From Phytomonas francai (taxonomy: Eukaryota; Euglenozoa; Kinetoplastea; Trypanosomatida; Trypanosomatidae), in assembly GCA_001766655.1 (NCBI GenBank), contig MJCC01000013.1:343939-407938 (forward strand): 64,000 nucleotides of DNA, given 5' to 3'. The translations under genes were made by a program, and so were the position numbers. Of the stretch, positions 8,460 to 21,219 are shown piece after piece; the stretch's first letter is position 1; every line of letters starts with the position of its first letter. The notes beneath the pieces were generated by a model, which was not told the origin of the DNA, made no database searches, and saw only the letters and a program-made list of their open reading frames with translations.

Positions 8460-10029
8460 AAAGCGATAGTCATGTTTTTCAGCTTCATATGGATACATTG
8501 CAGGGGATGCATAGATTACGGCTACACTTTCTTCCAATGCTTTGAACTGCGATAACGGATTTGTTTCAGCATTAAAGCACTACTCATGTCCCTTAATGTC
8601 CAATGAATGGATGCTAGTGGTGTGCAAAGTAGGGCACACAATTGCTACGACTCCCTAACTGGGCGGGTCCCCCTGCGGGTCAAATTACGCCCACTCAGGG
8701 TTCTTACCCACGAACATGTTTCCCCTCCCCCTATCCCGCCAGTGAGTTCTATCACGCAGCTTGTGTGATCCGTAATGTGTGTGGGTTTGTGTTGTGGGCG
8801 CAATGATGAAACGTTTAGAACGGAACCAATCAGAGCACTGTGCACTGATAACATTCTTGTGATGATAATCCGTACAAACGAACCTGAATGGCACCCCCAA
8901 ACGGGAGGCGTGCGCTTAGCAGCCCCCACCACCCCCCTACAGTTCAGCTTAAATGATGCCGCAAAGTTGTAGTGCGCGACTGAGCCGCTTGAGTGAGATT
9001 ACGCAACTAAGGGGCCCGACTGCTGGGGTATCCCAATGGCTGATTGTGCTGGATTTGCACCGCCCTTCTCCGGACGGGACGCCGTGGCTCACAAAAGAGT
9101 GCGCTCTGTTCGTCCCCTCCTCTTCGGAGTACACGGGGTTGCGTGCGCTTGAGGATTGCGTGGGGCATGCCTCAGTTCCCCCCGCACATAATGAGTGAAA
9201 AAACGTGCTTCTGATGGTGCGATATCAACAAACTACGAGGTATTAAAAGTTCTTTTGCGTAAAAAAAAAAGTGGTTACCAACTCGCTGAAATATATGGTA
9301 ACTAAAGAATTCTGGTATTTCATTTGTTCTCTGTCATCCTTGGTGGTGTAAAAGGTGGAAAAAAAGGTAAGATCAACATCCTACGCTTTGGGGGATTTCT
9401 CCCGACCGCTTCACCCCCTGGCCGCGACGGGAGGAAGCAAAATGAGCCCTCAGCCACCATCCGGCATGGCAACAAGGAATTCTATGTAACAATCAGGCCA
9501 TATAGAAACGATCCCCCCCCCCCTCATCACAACCACCACCGAACCCGGCAAAGAAAAACGCTCAAGAAGAACGAACGAGCAAACGACAGCTCCAACTCTA
9601 TGAAACCACATTTCTGTGCAACTATTTACATCTTCCAAAGAAAAAACCCACACTATAGCTCACTTCTCTCAGCCCGCAGGTATGTGAGCCCCCCTTCCCA
9701 TCCTTTCATGTGAAGAAGGGAAAATGGAAACAGGTGGCTGTGGCGGTGCCTTTTCACGGGGATCAATAACTGCATAGAATAGGTTGTGCATGGCGCCTTA
9801 TTTATTTTAGCTCACATTTTGTTGCTGCGCCCGGTGGTGGGGTTCGGCAAGAGGAATCAGGAGAGAGAGGAGGCTCCTGCATCCTGCTCGGCTCAAAGGG
9901 TGCATGAGCTCTTTATTATATACGAAAACAATGCTACCTCCGGTTATCCCCCCCACCCCAAACATATGATAAAAGATATCGAATGAAAGTTTCTATTCTT
10001 GCAAGTATTACTTCTATATAATTGAGACT
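8460..10029. other. Gene-free region with a GC-rich relic-like block (8640-9195)
   Basis: About 8640-9195 is clearly richer in G+C than the spacers, with short open stretches in several frames (for example 8953-9198 on +, 81 codons from ATG), but none is recognisable. This is the look of decayed coding sequence. The rest is AT-rich with poly-C near 9512-9520. The open frame 9324-9713 lacks a proper ATG start. Confidence 0.4.
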
Positions 10030-11220
10030 TACAATGAAGACAGACGATAAATTCCAATATTGAAATAATTCCCCTTGAATTGATTTTAAAGGAAGTTTTA
10101 TACTTCCAACCAATTAGCCGGCGTGGGCCCATCACCACCTCCATATGCGCATGTGCTGGTTCCCATTACCCACCACCTGTTGGATTTTCCTCTCTCAAAA
10201 ACCTTCTACATCACACACCAAGGTTGTCGATATATTATGCTCCAATCAATTTTTGATTGTGCAATATGGTGAAACCGATATAATTAAAATTATTTACAAT
10301 TTCGCTCAAGGTATTTGCATAAACAGAGTTTTATACGCCTTCTTCCATAGAAAACCCTCCGAATGGCCAAGCGTGTCTAGAAATAATTACCCTTTCGACA
10401 AGGGGCATGTAAATGAATACGAGGGGATCCTTTGTGTCGAAAGTCCGCCATTTAAATGATAAGCGTGTGCGATAGGAAAGTGAAGAAGCATAAATGACCC
10501 GTACATCAAACCCCTTGGCTGCAAGACTTCCCAACCCTTATAATTGAACGCACCCCCCAAATGTTATCAGCCTCGGCGAGTTGGGCTTGCTTTGGATGAG
10601 AGAGGTGCCTTAAAGCCCCATCTGCTCTTTCAAAGAAGAATTTGAAAGCAACGTTGCATGGAATGACAAAGCCCATTGCTTCGTTTCACAAAGTATGAGA
10701 GACTCGCTATGATGATATCGCGCAGATTGTTTTATGACCAATTCATTACAGTATTGACTCTTCCCTTTTAAAACATATCGGCCTTTTAATGAAGACAGCA
10801 TTCGTGAAAATAAAAAATAATTGCTTTTACAGCGCTGATGGTTTATTCCCAATGTTACAAATACAAAGGAGGCCATTTTCATGCGTCAAGTGAATTTAGA
10901 AGATAATTTTCCCCGGATATTTAGGGTAGCTGATCCATACTTAACGAATAGGGTATGGAATTTTTCCGTTCCGGTTTCTTTATTAGAAGAGGATTGTTTT
11001 TTCAATGTAAAGAAGTGAACGGCATGTGATGTGACATAAAAATAATATTTAGTAAAGACGTTCGCAAGATTTCAAGGGTTATTGAAACAAACCATCGGTT
11101 GACCTTATGAAGTTTTTCAAGGCTTTGCATTGGCATTGCTGATCCCCTTGGAGAATCAAAAAGGAGAAACCATCACATACCCTTATGTACGAAAATCAAT
11201 TTTCAATTTATAAAGGGATA
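10030..11220 (-). repeat. Diverged ~1.2-kb repeat, copy A (inverted relative to copy B at 17050-18245)
   Basis: The reverse complement of this stretch aligns along its length with 17050-18245. Exact or near-exact shared blocks include AAATCCAACAGGTG, TCAATTCAAGGGGAAT-like, CTGATAACATTTGG and CTTCACTTTCCTATCGCA, in the same order and at similar spacing. Local reading frames also look alike (for example 'SSLSYR' and 'LLSNSS..KEQ' in both), but the frames are not maintained, so I do not call a protein. Identity by eye is roughly two thirds to three quarters. Ends are approximate. No target-site duplication or known element signature was recognised. Confidence 0.7.
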
Positions 11221-12239
11221 CCACACAATACGATACGCCATTTCATATCATGAACAAACATCGTGCCACAACAAAGATCTTATCACATCATGGGAAAAAT
11301 CACGCAACACAAAACATCAGAGAAATTTATCCAACCGCAAAATAAATACTTCGCATCGAACAATTACAACGCTAAACCAGCCCACGCGCCGCAAAATAAG
11401 ATCGGGACACGCCACAAATGAAGAATGTTCCACAAAAAAAAATTATTTACTAAATAAATTAAAATTACAGATCATAATTTTTTTTGTTAAATAAATTGAA
11501 TTGCGCATCTCAAAATTATTTTTTATTCATTTAAATTAATTTAGAAAAGGAAAAATATTTTTACGATATTTTTTGAAAAAAAAATTGAGTCACATCGCGA
11601 TGGCCGTACGGCTCCATATAACCATGTGGGCGCACCACGCATGTTGTTTTTGTAACAAATAAGCGTCGGTACCACTTGGTCGATTTTCACCAAATTTTGC
11701 ACCTTGTGACACAAGAACGTTGTTTGTTACAACGCAATGTCAAGGGGAGCGAAAAATTTACTATTTGGAGGTGGGGGCTTGTCACACCACCCTCGTTTAT
11801 TATTAATGTTTTCTTTTTCTTCCTAAGGGAATTTCCGAGTGGACTGTTCACCGGGAAATATCTTGTGTTTGATTTTCTTTTATGTTGCTTTTATGTCGCC
11901 TTTATATAGTTTATCCATTCCTAGGAATAGATTTAATGCTGCTTGCGCTTTAGAAACACTCTTGCTGAGCCAGTTGCGGGGGATTTCGAATCTATGAAAC
12001 GTAGGGCAAAATTACCTTTGAAGGATTTCATTTTCTATTTTTATAAATTTTCCCTCGAGTTGTTTAAAATAGCTTCATTCGGTCATTGTTTTTTGGGAAG
12101 ACCCATGGTGTTGCTTCGGAGCGATCTCATCGTTTGCATTAAGCAGACCCGAACTAATGATACCACACCTTGCTATGATACGTCAATGCCCATATAAACT
12201 AGAATAATGGGTGAGGTGCGTTCACGATTAAGTGCGTCT
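11221..12239. other. AT-rich stretch, no gene
   Basis: Very AT-rich at 11400-11600. The minus strand below 12270 is open for some tens of codons in continuation of the dynein relic, but I could not recognise it. Confidence 0.4.
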
Positions 12240-15200
12240 GTGCGCCTTTTCCTGAATGTGGCCTCTCGAAGCTTCTAGGTACCATTCAAAACTTCGGAAC
12301 CCTGCATCCGGGGTAAGTAGACGTTTATGAATACACATTGAACACTTGGGTTGCGGAAGGCCTCTGAAGCGGTGCTTGCATAGACCAGATCCGTTGTCGG
12401 TATAAAGCCAACGGTTGGGGTGCAGATAGCGGAATATTTATCGCAGAAAAGTACCAAGCTCGAAGCGATTGGAGCATCGGCCTTGGCCGATGACGATAAA
12501 TGCATGTCATCGATACAAACAACGAGCTTTGAACCTAAGGGGGGTCCGAAGGCAGAAGTACTCCTCGGTAAGAGCTGTAAAACCAATTGATTCTGAGTTT
12601 AAATAGGACTGAAACCTTTACTGCGGTTTACAAAGTGCTCAAACCATCGCTCGCATAGACGAGTACTCCTTAGTAAAGATGACTTACCGCTTCCACAAGC
12701 TCCTAGGATCAAGACATGTTGGCCGCAGTTGATGGGACACTCTATCGCATGCAAGGTGGAAAGGCGCGACGGCGTGGGAAGCTGTTGTGGCGATGCTTCG
12801 GATTGTGGACCAATTTTTGTTTATTCTGACCACGAAAGATCATTAATATGAGAAATAGCCTCGCTTAGCAGCTCCCGTCCGCTGCGTTTGACTACAAACT
12901 CTATGATATTTTCGCCGTCTACAACAGGGGGAAGTATTTTGTCCGTCGAATTATAATTCTCCATGAACTCATTAAGATTATCCTCAACTGTGAGTAAAGC
13001 TCTTCGGATGTGATCAAGTTGGCAGGGATCTAAAGCCAGACCCATGCTCCAACAAACGTCCTGAACAGCACACCGGGCTGCGAATACATCCGCATTTAGT
13101 TGAGGGTCAGCAATTTCTTCCCTCACGGAGGAGGTTGGAGAACAGCATGCCTGCACGATGCAGCTGTACCACCGTACATACGATTCTATGCGTTACTTGC
13201 AGGCAGCACAGAACCCCATATTGGTATTGAGCACATCTTCATGGTCTCTGTTGCGTTCACCTTGTTTAACTTCTGTTCAGGCGAAAGGAAGGACTATTTT
13301 CATCACACCGCTTGCCTCATGACATCCCGGAGCATCATGCAGATGATCGCGCAGAAAACTTCTGCAATTAGAAGGAGCAGGTAGCGAAAATACTGTAAAA
13401 TGACAAACTGTGTGTGGATTCGTGTGTTGCAAAGTGCTTGTGCAGACAATCATGTAAGACGAAGGGGTTAACGTAAAGTTGATCTTCCTCAGCCCAAACA
13501 CACGCCCACAAAGGGTCAAATTTATACAAGATGTGGCCTGCTGGTTGTATCTTCAATAATAACAAAATGGCGCTCTAATAGGCTCTCTGTGACACCTGCC
13601 GACGCCTTCATTATGCCCTCCGAAACGTTGTGCTTGTAAAATTCATGTGCTGTCATGAGAGAGGTACAAAGCACAACATGTTTGTCCGTCCCTCCAAAGT
13701 CCCTCCAAAGCTTTGTTTGGCCAGAGAAGTGCGGCCCGAAAACCATGACTTGGTGGCAGAAGGGCATTGGCTTAGCAAATTCGGATTTCATGTATCTTTT
13801 GGTGTGTCGCGAAGTGGCGGAAACACATCTCAACTTACTAAAAAAAAAAACCCCTACGCGTTATACTTAAAATCCTAATAGGATCTGTAACCTATTTTTT
13901 TGGTCAGTATGGGCGCACTAACGCATGTAAGTATCTCAAAGAGTCGGTTCGTAGCGTACCCCTCATTGGGCAGAACATTTTTCGTTGGGAATTGTAGTAC
14001 TAAGATAGGTTTAGGATTGGTAAACACTGAAGGCAAAAATATCTTTTAGGCGCTCGTACATGACTTTGAACCCTAGGCTAGCAGTCTGTTTTTCATCCGC
14101 GATTCCAAAAACATCGATATAAATGCGAATAACATCGACTAACTTCATTCGTTGTAGATCGACTGTGTAATACTCTTTGGAAAATTTACATGTTATTTTG
14201 TGAAGAGGCTTATTCTCGGTGATAACCCCCATAAAACTCGGATGAGCAGGTGTCTTTATGGGCTTACCATACGTTTCTATTTCCATATGGGTGAAGGAAT
14301 TTCACGAAGCGTGCACAAGAGTCCTATTCTGAATCTTACGAAGCCACTACGTTAAAAATCCATGAATTTATTCACTAAGCTTTTTGTACACATTCACACA
14401 AAAGACGCACCAGCTTCCAACGCCCCACAACAATACAAACGCATGCGACCCAAGGCGGTCATTTGACCACAGCTCATAGTGATCACGGCCACAGAAATGA
14501 CAGCGTTTGAAGTAGGCTCCGTGCCACTTGGTTATGGTTTTAAAGCGGAATAGATCGTCTCTCAACGGTGAGGGAAAATACTAACGGTCTTCATAATCAT
14601 TTTTGGGATATAAAAAGGCTTCGCATTGTTCCCGATGAACTCAATTCTGTGCGAAACAACTATTTCGATTGCTTGAGTGGCAATCGGAAATTTAGTCGCG
14701 AATATTCAGAGTACTGGAGTAGAATCGAGTTCTGAAATATTTGCTATGCCAATGCTTAGTGGATGTTCTATTTCGATATCAACAATTTGTAAATGATAGA
14801 GAGCTGAAAGAGCAACCTGCTGTGCATCTCTTTCTGTGCCCAACGTTAGCGCGATCCTCCGAGCCTCTGTAGTTATGTTTTCCATTGACATTAGGTTTTA
14901 GATTAAGAGCTCCATAGTTTTTGATCACCAGACTGATTCCATATGCATGAACTGACTTTGACGACATTATGATGCTGGGGGGATCGGCTTGTAATACAAG
15001 TTTTTATGCACGTTACGAATAATGCTTCATGATACGCCTTCATAGCCAAAACCGTATATGTGTACTCGATCAAGAGACACCATTGATTGTTCTTTTGTAT
15101 CGTTTGACAAGCACAACTCATCAAGTGGTGAATTTACTGCATTTTCAGAGGTTTCAAAAGCGGTTAAGAAACGATTTCCAACACTCAAACGGTACAGGCG

Positions 15201-15280
15201 GAGGTGCATGAATGAAAGTATTGGAAAAGGACTTACTGGACTAGATGGGGAAAGAAATGAGCTCAGTTGGCTATCCATTA
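12240..15280 (-). pseudogene. Decayed dynein heavy chain fragment (AAA1 to AAA3 region), antisense to the unit
   Basis: Reading the minus strand from high to low coordinates gives dynein motor pieces in the correct order. 'YGFGYEG' near 15040 resembles the segment just before AAA1. 'CGRDHYEL' followed by 'GVGSWCVF' (about 14400-14520) resembles the AAA1 'NCSDxxDY...GSWxCFDEFN' stretch. 'VMVFGPHFSGQTKLWRD' (about 13700-13745) resembles the AAA2 P-loop but lacks the Lys-Ser/Thr core. 'HVLILGACGSGKSSLLRS' contains a perfect Walker A (12680-12703), and 'FGPPLGSKLVVCIDDMHL' (ending near 12498) is the AAA3 Walker B region. The stretch 13156-12275 is a single frame interrupted only by TAA at 12821-12823 and 12599-12601; other parts need frameshifts. 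Functional dyneins exceed 4000 aa, so only a fragment remains. The upstream limit may reach 16170. Confidence 0.75.
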
Positions 15281-17049
15281 GGAAGTTAAATCACGGGAGC
15301 CCTTCGTGCATTTCATTTAGCACCCCCAGGATACAGAAGTGTATCCTCGCCCATCGTGAGTTTCGCTGTAGGGACGTAATCGATGGGAATCTTTAACGGT
15401 TACCGTTCTCAGGGAAATGGATATTTTATGATTTTGCTAAGAGCTTTGAGTTAGTGCAAAGAGAAATCAACTATTGACGCACATATGTCCTTATCCTTGA
15501 GAAGCAAAAACGGATGACTCAAGCGCAGATATATAATTGCAGAGAATGTTCATTCTTCCGCATCGTTTCACTACATAATAACTTTTTGCAACTTGTGTAT
15601 GACTTTTTTCCACTCCGTGATTTTGAGAACCGTTGTGTTCAGCGACATGCTCTCCATCAGCATTTGGGATCTTGAAAAGAAATTTTCGATTTCCAACAAC
15701 ATATTGTGGCGGCACTTCTCACTGACAAGACGTGTCGCACGACCCAACGTTACCTGCGTAAATTGGAAAAAATATTTTGCTTAATACGCTTTTCATCATC
15801 ATCTCGACCTGAAAATCATTATTTGTAGGATAATTAGGATAACTTCTCTTAAATGTTCTATAACCCAAGCGTCGAAAAGTTTAGGTAGTGGGGCAATTAT
15901 GTACACTACTTGGGGGGCATCCTCCTCCAGATTTTTAGCTAGAGGCAGCAAGTCTCCTTCCCATGATACTTTCGAATCCCGGGAATACCAAACAGACATA
16001 AAATTTATTCTGAAGCTCCAAACATAGATAAATTGAGTTATTGTGGGTTTGAAAGCTACACAGGAGTCATGGGTTCGAAATGTATGAGTGCAAGAATTTG
16101 TAATTGGGCGGCATGCACGCAGATCTTCGATAATCTGTTCTGCCGTAAATGATTCACTTGTAATGTTCAAGTAGTTGTGAACTTTTGTCTACGTTGATCC
16201 AGCCTCGTGTTACAATATTAAAGTGGATATGCAAAACATCAAATTATTCAAAAGAATAAACAGACGGTGTTCCCTAGTCTGCTTCTTGGCTTGCGATGGC
16301 TTTGACAGACATGTTAGGTTGATCCACTAGATTCTGGAGCTTGGTACATGTTCAGATGGCAACGCCACGCATGTCAAAGGTAGACATGTTGTGAATCCCA
16401 GTAATTCCTCTGGAAAGAATCTTCATACATATTCGAGTCTTCTAAAGATGCGACTTTGAATTCGCTAAGAAGTTGAGGTTTGGTTTTTGATATTGCATTC
16501 TCAGATACGATGATCTGCTTGGATAAAGTATCCGACCGCTTCACTGGCTTCATAACGAATTTCTATCTATTGAGCGGTATAGAAGCTAGTTTGATTTCCA
16601 TATGTAAAATACGAGGCATTGTATTGTCGAGCTCGACTAGTTTGACTTCACCTCTTCAAAATGTTTCAAGAGTGCCCTCGGCTCCTCCACGGTTTGAGGA
16701 CTGCACACCGGGGCCACCTGTTCCTGCATGTACTTTGTATCGCCTTACGTGATAAGTTTTCAATTTAACGCATTAAATTGACAGTAAAGGCACTCTAAGT
16801 AATCACTTTACACTAAGTGGTTAGGGTTGCAATGAATGCCACAGATATGCTCGCCTGCAAATAGTACAGCATCAGATAGACTACTAGGGAAGTCGTCAGT
16901 GGTTTCCACAGTTCTCTGCGCTAGAACAACAAAGTATTGAGAATATTCTGAAGGCAATTAATCAACAATCTGTCCTTTTTAACTTTTGGGGTCAATAGTC
17001 ATGAAATAAAAGCACACCAGCTCCATTGGCAGGTTCAACTTCATGGGAT
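15281..17049. other. No intact gene; possible further relic on the minus strand
   Basis: A 123-codon minus-strand open stretch at 15799-16170 lacks an ATG start. It could be linker-region sequence of the same dynein relic, but no diagnostic motif is visible. The remainder is unremarkable. Confidence 0.35.
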
Positions 17050-18245
17050 GAGTTTCTCTATTTAAACTCTGGAAGGTCGATTTGTGTATATGGGGAAGTC
17101 AATTTTCTTCTTTTCTAACCTCTCAAAGAAGTTAGAAATGCCAATACAATGACATAGAAAGATTAGCAAGGATGACCGACAGTCTGACCTGATAAACATC
17201 GAAGCGCTGAGAACGGCTCTTCTCAATGCTATTCTTCAGTCTCTTTAGATGACATTTGCTTCTTTGCATTGAAAGAAACAGACAAGCTTTTAAAACTCGC
17301 GCACAGTAAAGTTACGTTTTTGGTCTGTGAATTATACATCAATTCCCATGAAGATTAAAAAAAAGCTCTTTCCCAAATTCACCTGACACAATAAAATATC
17401 ACCCTTTGCATTTTGGATCTGAGCAAAGGAATCACATCAGGGTTGGAGAAGAAGCCTATTTGAGTTTTCGTGAATTCGGTCTTTATTACAGGGCTGAAAA
17501 ATATACCAGAATCAATAGTCATGAATTTATTCTAAATCAATTCCAAAATTTCATACCGAGTCTCCCATGGTTTGAGCAACGAAGGAAGGAAGTAATGAGC
17601 TTTGTACCCCATGGTAATGCTGCTTTCAAACTCTTCTTCGAAGGAACAATATGGGGCTTTGAGGTTTTTCTTTTATAACCATCAATCTCAACTCACTGAG
17701 CCTGATAACATTTGGAGGAAAATTTCAATTTTAAGGGTTACAAAATCTCATAAGTGGTTTGATATACAGGTCAAGTATACTTCGTCACTTTCCTATCGCA
17801 TACGCTCATCACATACACAGCAGACTTTTGATACAATCGATCCCACGTATTAATTTGCATACTTCCTGAAAGCGTAAGATTTTTTCAAACATGCTTGACT
17901 AGTTAGAGTGTGTTCTCTGGTAAAAAGCGCATAAATATAAATTAGCTTGTTTTTGCAAATTTATTCAGTGCAACTGGGAAGATTTTTGGCTCAGTTTCAT
18001 CACAATGTGCAATATAAAGTTGAATATTCTATAAAACATAGCAATATTGGTGTATGATGTTGAATTTTTTTTAGTGAAGAAAATCCAACAGGTGCTGAGT
18101 AATGGGAACGAACGATTGTACTCACAAAAATGGTGATAGACTCACGACAGCTAAGTAGTCGGAAGTCTAAAGCTTCGTTTGAAATCGATTCAAGGGGAAT
18201 ATTCAAGATTTTCTCACCATAATTGGACAAGTAACCGGGTGATAA
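17050..18245 (+). repeat. Diverged ~1.2-kb repeat, copy B (inverted relative to copy A)
   Basis: Partner of 10030-11220 in the opposite orientation, with collinear shared blocks over the whole length (see copy A). Frames within it (for example 17406-17678 from ATG, 90 codons) do not correspond to an unbroken frame in copy A. Together the two copies bracket the dynein relic. Ends were estimated by eye. Confidence 0.7.
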
Positions 18246-21219
18246 AATATGATACTTATTCACAAAGGACCACTTTTTGAGTACAGAATGGCATTGTGGG
18301 AGGGCTATCTCTCTCAATACTTAATGGGCGTATTAAAGCGATTTGGAACTTTCTTTTTGCATCCTCGTGTATCCATTCATATTGGATAAAATATAATAAT
18401 GAAAAGAAACTTAAATAGGCCAGAAAGTAATTATTCTTTACGTTGTATTGAAATAGATTCGTAATATATTGCTATATTTGACTTACTGCCATTTTAGGAG
18501 TGAGAGGTTATTGTTTACTCCCTTTGTGGTACTCCCCAAGCTTAGAAAAATCAAAGCGTTTTGTGTTTCTTGCGCCACTTCTTTTTTTGATAAATTATAC
18601 CCATACAAGCCGTTCAATTGTCGTTTGGCAACGATGTGTCTTTTTTTCTCTTTGGATCGTACTCATATTCTTCTACTATGGTAGAAATACGATCGACTAT
18701 TAACACTCCATTTCATGTATACGCGAGGCCAAACGCGGCCACGCATACTGATTACCGCAGGAGGTGGGAGAGCATAATACATTTTTTTTTAAATATATGG
18801 AGAACATCATAGAGCTTGAAAATCATCAAAATAGTTGTGGTTTTGAATACATTGCACCTAATAAAGTACTGTCATGGTTTGATTTGCCCTGGGTCAAGCT
18901 TTTCCGTGCAGCTAGTAATATGTTCACATTGAAAAAATTAAATATCTTGACATAATTTATAAATTATGCCCCTTCTCAGTCACTGTGCATTTATGCAGAA
19001 GAGGAAAATTATGCCGTTTGGAAAGACTTTCATAGGGAGACTGTATTCGTTTATTTTGTTTGGTTAAGACGCTTCTCTTAAAGAGACTTTAGAATAACAA
19101 TTATACCTGTGCTGCATCCGATGGAAGCTTTCGACGCCTCACATTTGTCTTCCGTCTTAGTCCATTATTTGAGACTATGGACGGAACAGCACCGCTTTGA
19201 TACAGGAAAAGTTGTTCCGAACCATTCTCAACATTTATAAGACCGATCCGGTGAATTGCCATAGGAAATAGAAATGGAGCAACATAATAATGCAACAGAA
19301 ACAATGATATGATAAAAATGGTAAGAGCAAAGGACTCCTGCCACATTGATTGTAATCAGTCTACTTGATGAGTAATCAGCTAAATTTTATGAGAATTACT
19401 TCAATTAGGCTTTGAAGTGGCATTTATTTAAATAGTATGCCCTTAATGATCAAACATTTTATCCATTGGTACTCATATATATATATTCTTTAGTTCTGGA
19501 TCATTGACCAACTTCTAGGTTCCACAAAGATTAATTCATACTTCTGTTATTCAAAATCTCAAGAACGTGACCCTAAGCCCCAATCAACGTATCAGATTAC
19601 AAGTTCTAATTAAACAAATAAAAACCCATCTAGCTGATAAAACTAATTACTGACTGCAGCTGTCTTCGCAGCAGATTCTTCGGCAAACATTAGCTCCACT
19701 TACGAACACTAGGAAAGAAACGGACAAATATACCAAGACAGCTAAACCAAGCACCAAACCTGGTATGCAAGCTAACAGAAGGTATGTCTCAAATGAGGAA
19801 AATTCTATACTTTTATCCAATTTTATGAAATGCTAACGAGCCCCACAAAAAAGAGATTACATCCCTAAAAGGCAGCTTAGTTAAGCATTTAAGTTGCTTT
19901 TTCTCAAAGATCATTTTGGTAGTGGTATATCTATTCAAAAAATCACTTTTGGCACCGTTATTTCAATTCACACCATACAAGTAGCTTTTATCCACAAAAA
20001 GGAAGTTGCCATTTTTCAAAACCTTCATTTTTGAAGATTAAAAATGCGTCAAATTTATAAATTTTAGGTTAGGGTGTGAATATTCCCTGGGCTGAGAAGC
20101 CCTATCCTTGCATCTCGTTCAACAAAGCCTTTGGTCCGAAAATCGTTGAAGGGAGCTAAGCGCACGCCCCTAGACACCACTTATTCTTTCACTTTGGTAA
20201 GATGTTCCTCGTCTCGCTGGAAGTCCTTCACATGAGGACCAGTATCCTGGTTGCGTTGTGGCTGCCAAACATTTTATAAATAAAAGAGGAACATTGGTTA
20301 TGGACGATCTCAGCTTCAGAAGGCTGAGCTCGAAAATGCACACCAACCCCAAGCACTGGAAAACCGGCTGGGCTGGGATTGTTTTACAACAATAAGGTAT
20401 TACAGCTTTCCGTGAAGGGGTTGACTGGAACAGTTCCCTTTCTAGTGAAAACCAAAGGGCGCCCCAGGCACCTTTTAACCATGCCACGCGCTTGTTTAAC
20501 GATGGTTCCTTTAAAAAATAATCCCCACCCCCCCCACAGCCAAACTACACACATTTTTGTTAATCCTATATTCCTATAACTGCTATTTCAACAATTTTCG
20601 CAGGGGGCGGCCGCGGTATAGTAATGCTTGATTGGGTGCAATCTGGGTAATCTGTTTGTGGCGTGTGCGTGCCTGGGGGAGGGGGGATTTTAAGGAAGTT
20701 ATCCCCTTTAAATGGATATCAGTGCCTTTTGAATTGAAAATATCCGTTGAGTTTTTGTGTTCTGCGTCGAAATGTCTGTGAAAAATGGAAATCGGATATA
20801 GGGGGTCCGTGTGTGTGTGTAAAGGGGGGAAATAATTAACTTTATCGTTGCTCGCACCTAATAATTTTTTTTTGGGTTTATTGTTTTAAGACAATTTTGA
20901 TGGGCCTTTATCCATAGGGGCGTGGACGGGTATATATAGATTTTTATATTTGGCAATATTATGATTCACAATAAAGGCTTTTCGATAATATTTTTTTTTA
21001 CTGTCCGTTGTTCTAATCAAAATTATAGGTATGAGAGGGGCAAAAGAAGGTGCTATATATTGAATTTTTTAAATCAAATCTAGTGGCTTTTATTGCTAAT
21101 AAGTATATAATAAAATTAATTGAATTCCAATGATTTGGTGTTTTCCACTTTCTAATGACTTTTTGGTATTTTTAATCTTATAAAGTGCTAATATATCTCT
21201 ATATACAAGCGAGATAAAA
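18246..21219. other. Long AT-rich gene-free stretch with two short minus-strand frames
   Basis: An ATG-initiated minus-strand frame at 19101-19346 (81 codons) begins with a hydrophobic stretch that could span a membrane; a second minus-strand frame lies at 20170-20487. Neither is recognised and both are probably relics or chance. A C-rich run occurs near 20521-20537. The last part is the leader of the next gene. Confidence 0.4.
21137..21185 (+). promoter_or_regulatory. Candidate spliced-leader acceptor for CEP164
   Basis: A T/C-rich stretch is followed by the first clear AG at 21184-21185, 35 nt upstream of the ATG at 21220. Confidence 0.5.

Noticed and set aside
9324..9713. 129-codon + strand frame
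   Set aside because: It begins at TTG, the first ATG comes very late, and the composition is low-complexity.
12275..13156. In-frame TAA codons taken as sign of a reassigned genetic code (as in Blastocrithidia)
   Set aside because: The other genes have long frames free of internal stops and end in TAA, TAG or TGA. Other parts of the dynein relic also need frameshifts, so ordinary decay explains it.
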